From Ceratorhiza oryzae-sativae (lineage: Eukaryota > Basidiomycota > Agaricomycetes > Cantharellales > Ceratobasidiaceae), in NCBI GenBank assembly GCA_030998015.1, contig JARWMV010000235.1, positions 1,302,001 through 1,366,000 on the forward strand: 64,000 nucleotides of DNA, read 5' to 3'. The position numbers and the translations under genes were made by a program. Below are positions 1-13,851 of this stretch, piece after piece (within the stretch, counting starts at the first letter, position 1; each line of letters starts with the position of its first letter). The notes under the pieces were generated by a model. It ran no database searches. It saw only the letters and a program-made list of their open reading frames with translations, and was not told the origin of the DNA.

Positions 1-57
1 ATATGCTTGATGGGTCGGATGCACTTGATGGTATCGTTTTGTCTGATGGACGATCAG

Positions 58-1311
58 CGGATTGTTTGTCGTCTGGGCGCGATGTGCATGGGACAAGAAG
101 GTCCGCGGGTTTCTCATCGAAAAGGTGTGTGTTCGGCAGTCGGTGTTTTTCGTGTGGACGCTTTCGGGGAGTCTTGTCTATATGTGGACATATCCGAGTC
201 GGACAGCGAGCCAAACATGGGTTTGGTGGTTTATATGTTCCGATTGGGCAACCCCACGGACAGGGCGATCTGATAACCTCTATCTGCGCCATTTGAATGG
301 GATGACTAGATTTGGATCATTTCGCTTCGTAGCCTTATTTTGTGTTTAGATTTCCATGGTTGTTTACGTCGTGTGCACTGCCCGGACTCCAGTTTCTTCT
401 GCCCTTCTTTTGCTTTGTGCACCCGTCGGGCTGAGACTGTTTGGATGCGGGTGTCGTCGTGTCGTGGACGAGTGTATATGCTGACCCTCGAATTGAACTA
501 GGACACGCCTGGGCTGAGTGCACCAGCGATCAAGAACAAGGCGGCACTTCGGGCGTCGATTACAGGATCCATTTTCATGGATAGCGTCAAGGTATCCAAG
601 GACGCGCTACTTCCGGGTGCAGAGGGCCTAGGTGGGCCGTTTGGGTGTCTGAACAATGCACGGTGAGCGCGGAGTTGTTTCAGGCGTTTACTCGATATAG
701 ACTGGTGGGGCGGGGGGCGGAACAGGTATGGCATTTCTTGGGGTGTGATGGGGGCGCTCGAGGATTGTGTGCACCGGGCAAGAGAGTATGCGTTGGAACG
801 TCACCAGTTTAAGCGGCCGCTAGCGAGTTTCCAGCTTGTGCAGAAGAAGCTCGTGGACGCGCAGACAGAGATTACGCTAGGGTTGTTTGCGTCGCTTCAG
901 GTGCGGGGTGCAAAGCGGTGTGTGATGTCCGTGTGCTGACGGGTGCATATACCTAGGTTGGGCGTCTCAAAGACGCCGGCCAATGGTCACCAGAGATGGT
1001 GAGCATGGTGAAGCGAAACAACTGCGGAAAGGCGTTGGAGCATGCTCGCGTGGTGTTGGATATTCTGGGTGGAAACGCTTGTGCTGACGAGTGGGTCCTT
1101 GACACTGCTGACGAGCGTGTATTGGCTGACTCGACTGGACAGATATCATATCGCACGCCATGTCGCGAATCTGCAGGTCGCCAATACATATGAGGGGACG
1201 CATGTGAGTTGGAATTGCATCGCCAGGGACGTTTTATTAATGGGTTGCCAGGATATTCATGCGCTGATTCTGGGCAAGGCAATGACTGGGCACCAGGCGT
1301 TTGCGAACTGA
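58..1311 (+). CDS. GCDH: Glutaryl-CoA dehydrogenase, 3' part (5' end outside window)
   Basis: Mitochondrial FAD-dependent acyl-CoA dehydrogenase that oxidatively decarboxylates glutaryl-CoA to crotonyl-CoA in lysine/tryptophan breakdown (family knowledge). Exons read as about 58-124, 502-662, 726-900, 957-1090, 1143-1203 and 1252-1311; the last five sum to an exact multiple of three and end at TGA 1309-1311. Visible conserved blocks are [45 protein letters not shown] and the C-terminal [20 protein letters not shown], which holds the catalytic glutamate (in YEGTH). Roughly the C-terminal half of the usual ~430 residues is present; the start lies upstream of the window, and the first exon boundary near 58 is uncertain. 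The intron 125-501 (377 nt) is several times longer than the others (48-63 nt). Confidence 0.93.
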
Positions 1312-1621
1312 GGGAGTGTGTAGATATATAATGTGGAATATAATGCAGATGAGGTACCGCCACCCGCCGCCACGAGTTGTCCCAGACGAGCGGGCCGGCG
1401 TCGATCGCGCGATGTGAATCAATCAATCAGTCGGGAGAGTCACCCAGGGCAGGAGCTTTCTGGGCGCAAGTTGCCGGAGCCGCGCCTTGCCCAAAGCGCA
1501 TGTGCCGGTCCTATATGGCCTCGTGGGTCTGGAGATAAAAGTGCCGCGTCCTGTCGCCACTCCCCGCCGCTGCGTCATCCACACCGCCATCCACGCCGTC
1601 ACCAACGCCGCCGACGCCACC
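1312..1621. other. Intergenic, upstream of zinc-finger gene
   Basis: Gap between the glutaryl-CoA dehydrogenase stop and the zinc-finger start. An open frame runs through part of it into the zinc-finger gene (possible start at 1487), but no conserved feature is seen. It probably holds the promoter and 5' UTR of the downstream gene. Confidence 0.5.
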
Positions 1622-2592
1622 ATGGACAACACCTGGGACGAGTCCTCGTATCCCCCGCGCTCCCAGTCGGTCTCCATCCCGTCCAGCCAGTTCCAGTCGC
1701 CGTCCCAGCCGTACCCAGACGATGGCCAGCCCCACTACGACCGCCGGCCGTCGACGTACCCGCCGCAGCTCCCGCCGCTCCAGCTGAACCCGGCGACGTA
1801 CCACCAGTCCGAGCCCCTGCACAACCTGCCCTCGTCGTCGCTCCCCCCGGTCCAGCACCCGGGGCCCCCACGCACAGGCGCCGACCGCCACCGTGCCCAG
1901 TCGGTCGCTCTCACCGCGATCGGCCAACGCGAGCAGCGCGCGTACAGCTCGTCGAGCTATGGCCGCATGGCCACCCCCAGCTATCCTCCCGAGGCGACAG
2001 TCCCGATCAGCCGGTCGCGGCAGCAGTCGCAGCAGCAGCAGCAGCAACAACAACAACAGCCGTGGTCGGTCCAGTACCCGCCGGAGCAGCTGGCTGAGCC
2101 GCCGCAGGTGCCGTACATCTCGAGCGTGATGAGCCCGTATGCGCAGCCGCAGCCGCACCACACGCAGCCGCATCCACACGCGCATGGGCTTGTGCCGTCG
2201 CGGGTGATGCCCCCGCTCAGCGAGCTCGACCGACGGGCACACGCCCCCACCGAAGAGTCGGCCCAGCCCCGGCCCAAACCCCATGCCTGCGACCAGTGCG
2301 GCGCCGCCTTTTCGCGCGCGCACGACCTCAAGCGACATATCGAGACCCACAAGGTGTGTGAGGCTATCTACGTGCACGCGATCGAGGCTGATGATGATGA
2401 TGATGGTGCATGTCCAGGGCGACCGGCCACACAAGTGTCCAACATGCACAAAAGCGTGAGTTTATACTTGTTCGCTTTGCCCATCCCCGCCACGTTTGGA
2501 GCTCATCCTATTGTTCACAGCTTTTCCGCAAAGACGCCCTGCAGCGACACCAGAGCATGGCACAGTGCGGTGTGGACCAGCAAGAGTACTGA
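1622..2592 (+). CDS. C2H2 zinc-finger protein with polyQ tract (putative transcription factor)
   Basis: Probable sequence-specific DNA-binding regulator of the nucleus. Start ATG 1622 is chosen for its ccaccATGG context. Exon 1 (1622-2353) encodes ~200 residues of Ser/Pro/Gln/Tyr-rich disordered sequence, a run of about ten Gln from CAG/CAA repeats (about 2028-2060), a His/Pro/Gln-rich stretch, then the first finger ACDQCGAAFSRAHDLKRHIETH. After a 64-nt intron (2354-2417), exon 2 (2418-2455) carries the linker GDRPHKCPTCTKA. After a second intron, exon 3 (from 2521) supplies FRKDALQRHQ, completing finger two, and stops at 2590-2592. The exon 2/exon 3 join is out of frame by one base; one more T in the TTTT at 2522-2525 would restore C-x2-C-x12-H spacing. 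In the raw frame the reading would instead run on to 2938 through non-conserved sequence. The target is unknown. Confidence 0.8.
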
Positions 2593-3070
2593 GATCAGCA
2601 GCATATCCCTTATTTCTTGGATCAACCTTTTTCTATTATGCTCATCAACCCTCCTCATTGTATCTCTCATCGCTATCGTGAAACCGCTTCTCGTTCTTGT
2701 ATCACCCACTCGCACACCACGTATACCTAGTAGAGCCACACACACACATGACAATCTTATTAGCATGCCCTTTCAACTAGGCCCTTTTTTTTTCCCTTGG
2801 ACATTATATCTCTTCCCTTGTCTGATCATTTGCCAATCGGGGTTGTGTGGGTCCGTTTGGACCGAGCACGCGTGTGCATGTGTGTTTCCAAACACCCAGT
2901 GCCTCGGACTCGAGCTGCCTGACCAGAAGCAAGCGTGAAGCGACCGGGTGTGCTGATGCCGGGGCCTTGTGGAGTGGGCGGAATCGAGGTCGCCGCGATC
3001 GACGTCTGAAATGGCACGCTCGGCAGCCCAGTCTAAACTATACACGCCATCCCCCGATTTCTTCTCCTAG
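2593..3070. other. Convergent intergenic region
   Basis: Lies between the 3' ends of the zinc-finger gene (+) and the GH43 gene (-). It is pyrimidine-rich with short CA repeats near 2740; no ORF of note. Presumably two 3' UTRs. Confidence 0.4.
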
Positions 3071-5591
<2,521 letters not shown>

Positions 5592-6521
5592 GAAGGCTGT
5601 CGCAAGATGTACACGCCAAGAGCCGAGCCACGTTATGGACCTCAGAATCTCGGAATCGTTCTCATAATGATCCAATCAACAGACGTGGAGTGATGACCGG
5701 TCCGCCAGGCGGGCCTGGCAAAGGCCCGCAGCAGGATGGGAGCATCACAGACTCTAGGCACATCACACTCACAGGGGTCGGGGTGGAACCCGGGAACTGC
5801 CCCCGTTGGGTCAGTACACACCTCAGCTGGTCAGTGGTCTAAAATTAACGCACTGATTGGATTCCGAAATGATTTGATCTGGGTCATGTTCGTTGCGTCT
5901 TGGGCAAGGCAGCCTCGCATACGGGCACCAGCGAGGTAAAAATACGACGGGCTCGCCAACCCGAGCTCACCATACCAAGAATAAAAGCACATTGCTGCCG
6001 GAGAATGAGTCCATTTGTGAGGATTGTGCCGCGTTGGATGTAGATGGATGGTCGAGTGGCGACTATTAGCGTTCCTGGATTGGTCTCTAAGATTGGACCA
6101 CGTGGGAGGAAGCGGCCCGGCGGGCCGCGGATCCCGCCACTTGACCCACTTTGTGACCTCATTTCGTCTGGGCAACGACAGGAACGACCAAAAATACACT
6201 CCGAGCCATCCTTGGCTTGTACACTTTCAACGACCGGAGTTCACTCGCGTTTCAGCTGTTTGTCTACGCTACCATTTACATACGATCAGGTGGCTCAGGC
6301 TTCCGCATAGTGCCGAAGGAGCCCAGGATCTCCGGAATTTTATCTGAAGCTGCTATTATTTGATTCGCAAATATCTCCACGCCTGGCATGCCGTTAGTAT
6401 AAGTACCTTGCCATCCGGGTAGGGGGCCCCTCCTCAACCACCCCGACTCCCCCACCCAGTCGGCGATCCCGTTGCATCCACATTCACTTGTGAATTCGCG
6501 ACATCCCGACCGTCTGTCACC
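5592..6521. promoter_or_regulatory. Divergent promoter region between GH43 and MFS sugar transporter
   Basis: About 0.9 kb separates the probable GH43 start from the transporter ATG. No conserved coding frame is visible; several GC-rich short dyads occur (for example near 5700-5725, ggcgggcctggcaaaggcccgc). Shared regulation of hydrolase and transporter by sugars is an inference from the divergent layout. Confidence 0.35.
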
Positions 6522-8573
6522 ATGGGGTACCGACTCAATGCGTGGGTTTACTGCATTAGTGCGGCCATGACTATGATTTTGTGAGCGTTTTTGGTATTCG
6601 TTGTTGTATAGCCTGGAGCCTGACTGGGACCCAAGGTACGGCTTTGACGCCTCCACGTTCAACGCCGTCCAAGGTTATGCAGAATGGAAGGACTACTTCA
6701 AGCACCCCAACCCGAACGTTATTGGGTCAGTCACTACCGCGTACACTGTAGCGGCTATTCTGGGTGGATTCTTCGTTTCGCCTTGGATGGTAGGCACTTT
6801 GGTCTTTTTATAGCCCCCGATGATCCCAACTAACGATCACCCGCACCGATTGTTCACCAATTTTACTTGACACAATAGTCCGACACCTTTGGCCGTCGTA
6901 TCAATATCATCTTTGGTTCGATCCTCGTCATCGCCGCAACCTGCCTCCAGACGTTTGCGCCCAGGGTCATTGGTGCTTTCATCGCTGGTCGCGGTATCAT
7001 TGGTTTTGCTCAGGGTATCGCGTTGCGTACGTATCCAGCATATTTAGCCGACTTCCTAAACTTTATCCCTGATATTCTTCTCCCTACCCCTTTCTTCTCT
7101 TCCTTCATATACCAATTCCATATGCTAATCACGTCTCGCATATTCTTTAGCCGCTGCCGCTACCTACATTTCCGAGGTCGCGCCTACTGAGATTCGTGGC
7201 AAGGTCCTCTCCTTCTACCAGCTCTTCTGTAAGTGGACCATGTCTACTCGCGTATTCGTGTGCGGGCGCCGCTAACTCCGCCTCCTTCCCCGCTCGCTAG
7301 ACTCGGTCGGATCTTTCATCTGCTTCTGGGTCTCGTTTGGCACCACCAAGGCTCCTCACCTTGGAGAATGGAGGTGGAAGCTAGTCGTCTTCTTGCAAGT
7401 GCTGTAAGCGCGCATATACCCTACCATATCATCAGCAGGCTAACTGGACCTTGCAGTGCCCCCATAGCCCTGCTTTCCACAATTCCATTTGCGCCCGAAT
7501 CCCCACGTTGGCTCGTGCAACACAACAAGATCGACCAGGCTCGTGCCTGCTTGCGCAAGGTCCGCGCCGAATCTGAGGTTGAACCCGAGTTGCTGGCTAT
7601 CCGTGAGGCCATTGCCTTTGAAGTAAGCCTATTGATCGAGGCGCATATATGGACCCATCTGACGGGCCATGTTTGAATGTAGAAACGCGAGATGTCTGGT
7701 GTTAGCTACAAGCTTTTCTTCACCGACCCATCCATCAGGTGGCGCTTCTTCCTCGCCTGCGTTATCAACTTTGGCCAGCAGGCTACAGGACAGGGCTCTC
7801 TTAACAATTACTCGACTATCATTTACCAAAAGGTGTTTGCAAGCAACAGCACCATCCAGCTTATCAATGTCAGTACATAGTCTCTGATCGCTTGACTCAA
7901 CCTAACATCAGTATATGCGCAGGCGCTGAACGCTACCATGGGCATCTTGTTCACGCTCAACGCAACCTGGATGGTCGAGCGCTTCGGACGCAGGCAAATT
8001 CTCATTGGCGGTGCTCTCGGCCAGGCCCTTTGCATGTTCATCGTCTCCTTGGTCGGCTCTCAGACCCATACCACTCCGACCGGTGGCAAGTCGATGGGTG
8101 TCGCTGTCGCCATCGTCATTCTCCTCTTCTCCTTCATCCTGTTCTACAAGCCTTCTTGGGGCGCGACCGTCTGGATCTACTCTTCCGAGATTTTCAACAT
8201 GAAGGTCCGCGCCACCGGTGTTGCCATGGCCACTCAGACCCAGAACGTCGCCAACGCTATCCTCCAGCAGGCGTTCCCAGTCTTCCTTGCCAAGGCCAAG
8301 TGGTACACCTTCCTCTTCTTCACTGGTTTCAACATCTTCCTCGCGCTGTTCTGCTACTTTTTGCTGCCCGAGACCAAGGGTGTCGCGCTCGAGGATATCG
8401 ACACCTTGTTCGGTGGTGAGAACCATCGCGAGGCTGGCGAGCGTATGGAACATGCTGGAGTTCTCGAGGCCGTTGAGCAAGGTGATGTCAACGCGAAGCC
8501 AAAGTATGATGCGGACGCGGACTCGTTTGAGAAGAAGGAGCAGGTGCAACATGTTGAGCGCACTTCTGCTTGA
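6522..8573 (+). CDS. MFS sugar transporter (hexose/lactose permease type)
   Basis: Twelve-TM plasma-membrane sugar:proton symporter of the fungal sugar-transporter family. Eight exons were read: 6522-6580, 6636-6789, 6879-7026, 7151-7228, 7301-7403, 7457-7622, 7683-7868 and 7923-8573. They join in frame to 514 codons, a normal length. Start ATG 6522 has tcaccATGG context. Family signatures are present: YGFDASTFNA in TM1, DTFGRRIN in loop 2-3, AGRGIIGF, PESPRWL before the central loop, the NFGQQATGQGSLNNYS substrate-binding segment of TM7, ERFGRRQ, and PETKG at the end of TM12. The last ~60 residues are hydrophilic and rich in E/D/K, so cytosolic. The neighbouring divergent GH43 gene suggests uptake of plant cell-wall sugars; the actual substrate cannot be told. 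Confidence 0.95.
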
Positions 8574-9055
8574 TTGGGGGCTTTATGAGGTTACGTTTGC
8601 CATATTTGGTCTGATCAGTCTGTACGCTCTTTGTCATGCAACAATATATATTCTTGACTACATTACCATAGAGAACCCGCTTTGGATATTGAACTATACT
8701 GAGCGACAACAATGTGGATTTAGCTTTCTTCAGGAGGGAGCACTAGTTGAATTGAAACAAAAACAAAAAAAGGATTACCTCTGTGGAACAGCTGGCAAAA
8801 GGCCTACTTCCGGGTGCGTCCAGTGTTCAAATCAGTTTCGATGAGACGTACAACATGTGGGGCAAGACGGGAAACGTTCTATCTGAACGCTTTACATAGT
8901 TTGAGTAACATCAGCCTATGGGTGGCTACTTCGGGCAGCTTTGAGAGTCGGTTGAAAAATTCTCAACGTGGAAAGAGAGAGACAAGGTCATCTGAGTACT
9001 CTACGCTACAACGTAAACCATTGAACACCAGGCCTTCACGCGATTGCTATAGCCT
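8574..9055. other. Intergenic
   Basis: Presumed 3' flank of the sugar transporter. No conserved frame or repeat was recognised. Confidence 0.4.
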
Positions 9056-9620
9056 TCAGCCGCGTGAGACGGTGGTACCATCTACCCCGCAACCGGCTTC
9101 TCCGGCTGCAGGTCTACCCTCAGCTTCACCCGCACCTCCGATTTCTCCCTGCTTTTTTCCGTAGGAGACAGGAGGGCCAGCAAATATAATCATGATGTTG
9201 TTGGAAGTGTAGTGTATGCCCCAATGTGTGTCTTTGACCCCTTCGTAGGCTTTCGTAGTGCCAAACAGCATACTTCTCGAAGAGTAGGGCTATCAGTCAT
9301 GATAGGTGGCGCGGGTTGGGGGCCGAAGAGGGGAGGGACTTACAAAGTGTAACGTTTCGTCCAAAATGCGGTGCCCAATAAAAGGAGTGTTTACGAGGCC
9401 AGCCACAGGTTTATAAGTATCTGCGCACTATCGAGTCATGTGGGAAGCCAATCTAGAATAAAGGATAAGCGTCCGATGTGTCAGCCGAGCTGGGGACTCA
9501 GTTGGTTGCGCAAAGCGTAGTGCTTGATTGAGGAAATAGCTGCCAAAAGTAATCAGTTAAAAGGGGCTCTCGGCTAAGTCATTTGATGCGCGTACCTTGG
9601 TTCATCTTGACTTTACGTGC
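9056..9620 (-). CDS. Unidentified minus-strand gene or gene remnant
   Basis: Three blocks on the minus strand look coding and are bounded by plausible splice sites. The 3' block (9271-9056) reads FGTTKAYEGVKDTHWGIHY, IIFAGPPVSYGKK and then a Gly/Ala/Glu-rich tail to a stop. The middle block (about 9421-9345) reads KPVAGLVNTPFIGHRILDE and is followed by a gtaagt donor. An upstream block lies near 9535-9480. Frames between blocks were not joined with certainty and no start codon is assigned. No family was recognised; it could be the tail of a membrane protein or a decayed gene. It is divergent from the DUF6535 gene starting at 9647. Confidence 0.3.
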
Positions 9621-9646
9621 GCTCACAGTCAGGAATCCGCCGAATC

Positions 9647-12600
9647 ATGTCGATACCGCCTAGTAGGAACGAAGATTTGACCCATTTAAATATTGTGGGA
9701 CTAAAGCCTAAGAGAACTCTTAATGGGGTTTCAATCGAGGTGAGGGGGCATTATCTCGCTCTGGTCCTGGCTTCGTTTGTGTGGCCTAACGATTTATTCC
9801 GCAGACCCAAGTACAGGCTGAAGCTTACATCGAAAAGGCAGAATTTACGCACGATCAACGAAAACCCTACGAACGTCTTGCAGCTGACAAGCCGGGTGAA
9901 GAAATGGTCCCCGATGCTGGCATCTGGCAGTTGTACGTAGAAGAGGCGAGCGAACATGATACTGAGCTTGTCAAAGCAAGAACGGTAATCTCGATGTTAT
10001 GCTGCTATTTGTGTGTCTCGTAACCGTGTATAACCAGTCAGTTCGCTGATGCTAATAATACAGGCAGCGCTGTTCTCTGCGATTGTAACCGCATTCCTCG
10101 TTGAATCAAAGAAGTTGCTTCAAGAGGATACTGACGATCTCGCCATCACTCTGCTCCTTGCTATTGCACAGTCTCAGCAGCGTATGGAGCAAGGAACTCC
10201 TCAAATACAACCTTTGCAAGAACGACCCTCATTCTCGGCGTCAGCATATGCGAAATGGATTAATGGTCTGTGGTTTACTGCGCTTTCTTTGTCGCTCGCT
10301 GCCGCATTGATCGCTATGTTGGCCAAAGAGTGGCTTGCCGCATACACTGCCTCACGCTCGCGCTCGCCCCATATATATACCCGTTTACGTCAGGCGCGAC
10401 TGGATGGAATGAACAAGTGGAAGGCTTTGCTCATCATTGATCTGCTTCCGTTAGCATTGCATCTATCGCTTTTGCTATTCTCGGCTGGGCTTGCTTTATA
10501 TGTATGGAAACTTGATTCGGGAACCGCACTCGTCCAAATCACCATAATGACAACGGCGTTTGTCTTTTATTTTGGAACGACTGCGATGGGTGTGATATAT
10601 CGGTATTGTCCGTTTGTGACCCATATCTCAAAATACCTTTATCCACTTTGCATTGAGGAATCTGAGGACGCTACCGATGACGGCATGAATGAGAACGCAA
10701 GATGCGGCGATCTGCAAGCCTTGCTATGGCTGGTTAAAAATGCGAGCGACCCCACTGTCAGCGATTGTGCCTGTCAAGCCCTCGCTGGCTTGCAGCTCCC
10801 CACTGAACAACTACCATTACCGAATGGTGACGGTGGCTTCACGACAGGGTCTGAATCGGATCCCAGTTCAAATAGGCCAAATAATCCAGAGGATGCATTG
10901 GAACCCATTCCCAAATCCGAACTGTCCATTTCTCCTTTAGCATCGGCGTCTCATTGTTGCATTCCGATACGTGAATTATTTGACCAGACATGCGCCAGAC
11001 TTCACAAAGCCAATGTCTATCAGCGGCGAGACCTTGAAGGATGCCAAGGGATAAATGTCGCCCGATACAGCATCGCCCTGCCAGTGCTAGTCCAGTGCTT
11101 GGAGTCCTACAAAAAGTGCATCCTTGCGCGTAAGGGGAAATTGGATTCGGAGGCCAAAAAGGCGAGTATGTGACAGATGTGAAAATTTCTTCGTGGTATT
11201 TATGCAGCGATCTGCGATTTTAGGGATCCCGTAGCCCCGCTCAGCAAGCGCTGGATGCAGTAGACGCCGTGTTATGCAACAATTCCCCAGCATTCAACTG
11301 TGACGCATACGTGCTCCTTGCTGCCGCGGAAGTTCGTTTGGTAAACACGCTAACAAACATTTATTACCCAAAACATAGCGTTCCGTCTAAAACGTGTTCC
11401 CAAAGCCGAATCATTACCCCCCAGCGTCGCATTGAGGAAGGACCCAGTGAATGGACCGAAATTGAACTTGAATCAGACGAAGCTATTTTGCAGGGTGATG
11501 TAGTTTCGTTAAATGAACTTCAAGCCCGCTTCAGCCGTGCATTGGCACGTTCGAGTGTCTTGTTACGCTTACATGTCGAGGGTCAGATCACTATCAACCA
11601 ACACCCCCTCACATATCTGTTAGACTCCATCTACGAAGCATCCAGAACGTTAATCTCAACCCTAGCTCAATTAGCACCAGCTTGCCTCAGCAAGGTGACA
11701 AGGGCACGCTTCCTATGTTCATCGTTGCTTTGGTTGGTACTGGTACTGTACGTACTGTACCCCCAAATGACCTGGGCGACAGCGATAATATTCTTCCCGT
11801 TCTGGTTAGAATAATATCGGATTGTAGAATTGAAAGACTCCCTCGGGTGGAGATATCTGGAGTGCGGGCTCTTGCATTCTTTGGACCGGTGCTGATTCGA
11901 CAGTGGATGAACATAATGGCCAACTCCGATATTTCGAACCGAAACGCCTTGGAACGGCTATTGATCATTTGGCCAAAGTTGCCGAATCCAATAAATCTCT
12001 CTGGGCTAGTAAACTTGACCCTTGCCCAACTTTTGTGTGTCAGCGTCGTTGCTCTCTCTCAAATCGACTCTCGAAGCATATCAGGTCTGGCCGAAATAGC
12101 AGTTGATGCCCTCTATTCTAGAGCAAACATGGAATCTGGGCAGTCGACTACATGCTTCTTGGGAGACTACCACCCAGAGGTCTTGGAGCAATTCATCCAA
12201 ATGGCTTCCTGGGCGAGTCCCATGCTTATTGTTACAGCGCGTAGCAAATGTATGAGACTATTCTTGATCGAAAAGTTCGATAAAACACTTATTGGTCGCC
12301 AGACGATGTCTCCATCATGCCTAACAAATCTCCTAGGCCTTATAACTCAGACACCGGGATATAGTTTAGAGGTGAAAAAAATACTATCTGAAGTCAAGAC
12401 TTTAGTAGCGAAAGATCAAAATAGTACAGGAAACTATCTGTCGAGTTTCACACGCCTGAAGGAAGGGTTTCAATTTCTCGTTGAGATCGCAGCCATACCG
12501 GAATATACTTTGCTGGCCATGGAGTTTATTCTGCAAATTGTCCAGATTACTGCAGAACAATCCGATGAAAATCCCTGGTCCCAGCACGCACACCTTTCCC

Positions 12601-12919
12601 GTGATGCCATCGAGGCTTCCTTACTGCAGTTAAACTAGCAGTGCAGAACAAGGAGCCGGGACTGAGTTCCCCAGAGCGGCTGGCATCATTCATGCGTGGC
12701 GTGATTGTCATGCTCGATCGTATCAATGACCAAGACTTAGTATTTTCCGCTACACGGCAGAGCCTAGCTTCAATCAACAGTGAACTCGCAAGTAGCTGGG
12801 GATCAAGCGCTGAACTTCAGATGCTTCAGGAGGAGTGGGAAAGCCTGGAGGTGCAAAGCTATGCACCAGGCGATGGCTGGTATCTTAGGGGGGTGTCCAA
12901 ACTGTTTGACCTCCCGTAG
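9647..12919 (+). CDS. DUF6535 multi-pass membrane protein (frame breaks in 3' half)
   Basis: Basidiomycete-type DUF6535 protein of unknown function. Exons 9647-9739, 9805-9984 and 10064 to about 11166 join in frame. They encode the family hallmark WQLYVEEASEHDTELV, then AALFSAIVTAFLVESKKLL, a second TM segment ending MLAKEWLAAY, a paired TM (LLPLALHLSLLLFSAGLALYVW) and TTAFVFYFGTTAMGVIYRYCPF: four TM helices in all. A long, mostly helical soluble C-terminal part follows (11224-12919). There the raw frame breaks near 11166/11224, near 11694 and near 12632, each by one base; adding one G at 11694-11695 and one A at 12632-12634 restores continuity. It is either a young pseudogene or a sequence with indel errors. 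End TAG 12917-12919. Confidence 0.75.
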
Positions 12920-13851
12920 GAAACTCGAAAGTAGGTACGTCAAGGAGATGGTCGACCTCTTGCGCAATTAACCCCAACTTTCATCCGACAGAAACTTTTC
13001 ATCTCACCCCATCCCTTGGCCGCTCGCTTATTAGTTCTTCTTGTACTCTAGTTCCAGAGGCTGAGTGGAAAGTTGACTGGCGGAAAGCTAATTAAATATA
13101 AGTAGTTGGTTATGGACAAATACACCAATCGCATTATATCCCATCTCTATTCCTCATGTATGCAGAGCTTTAGCCCTAAACATGTGTTAATTGAAAGAGA
13201 CGACAGGCCAACCCACATATGCTAAGACGCTTGAAAAGGCTGTCACATTGAACGTGCGACAGCCTGAGGGGAAGTTTGACGCTGGGGGGGTCTGGATGGC
13301 TGAAATGCACAGTCTGAACGAGAAAATCAACGATATGGAACAGGTGCAGCAAAAGATATACAACTATGCTAATCCGGTCGCACTTGATATCATGCAAGAC
13401 GATCGTGCCGTTGCGGGGATACCGGTCTCACGAAAGCAGCATTTCATGCAGGTTTGCCGGTCAAACCCCACCCCGAGATCGGTATCCCTCATCCAGGCTT
13501 TTTTTTTTGCGCGAACTAAAACAAGACCACCTTGAAATAGCCATATCTCCACTTTCAACATCTGCGGGGTATTGCTATTCGGTCCCGCTCAGACTATGCG
13601 TTTTAGCCCTGCAGAGCCCCCCCCCCCCCCACATACACATACACACCGCTAATGCTCCTCCTCTAGCAAGCTCCACTTGTGAAATTTGTCTCATGCGTTT
13701 TAACGCTTAAGAATGGGTCTGTTCAACCTTTCGATGAATACACGATAATTCCCACGTGATGCTGGGCTTTATTTGACAAATTCACGTGTTGATGCTATTG
13801 AATCACCTTATCTATTTACAACCACTACTTTGACATTCTAATATCTGCGGC
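12920..13851. other. Intergenic with poly(C) tract
   Basis: Contains an open frame from 13191 to 13535 (no ATG at its head; 114 codons, no recognised family, possibly a fragment), a run of 14 C at 13617-13630 followed by CA repeats, and a run of T near 13500. The last 100 bases are the likely promoter of the acyltransferase gene. Confidence 0.35.

Noticed and set aside
1511..2449. 312-codon minus-strand ORF over the zinc-finger gene
   Set aside because: Low-complexity Arg/Leu-rich product mirroring the Pro/Gln-rich exon and CAG repeats on the plus strand.
2593..2938. Extension of the zinc-finger reading frame to 2938
   Set aside because: The conserved second finger ends at 2592 in another frame; the extension has no conserved sequence and exists because of the one-base break.
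13191..13535. 114-codon ORF after the DUF6535 gene
   Set aside because: Begins without ATG, has no recognised family and no convincing splice partners; described only as part of the intergenic region.
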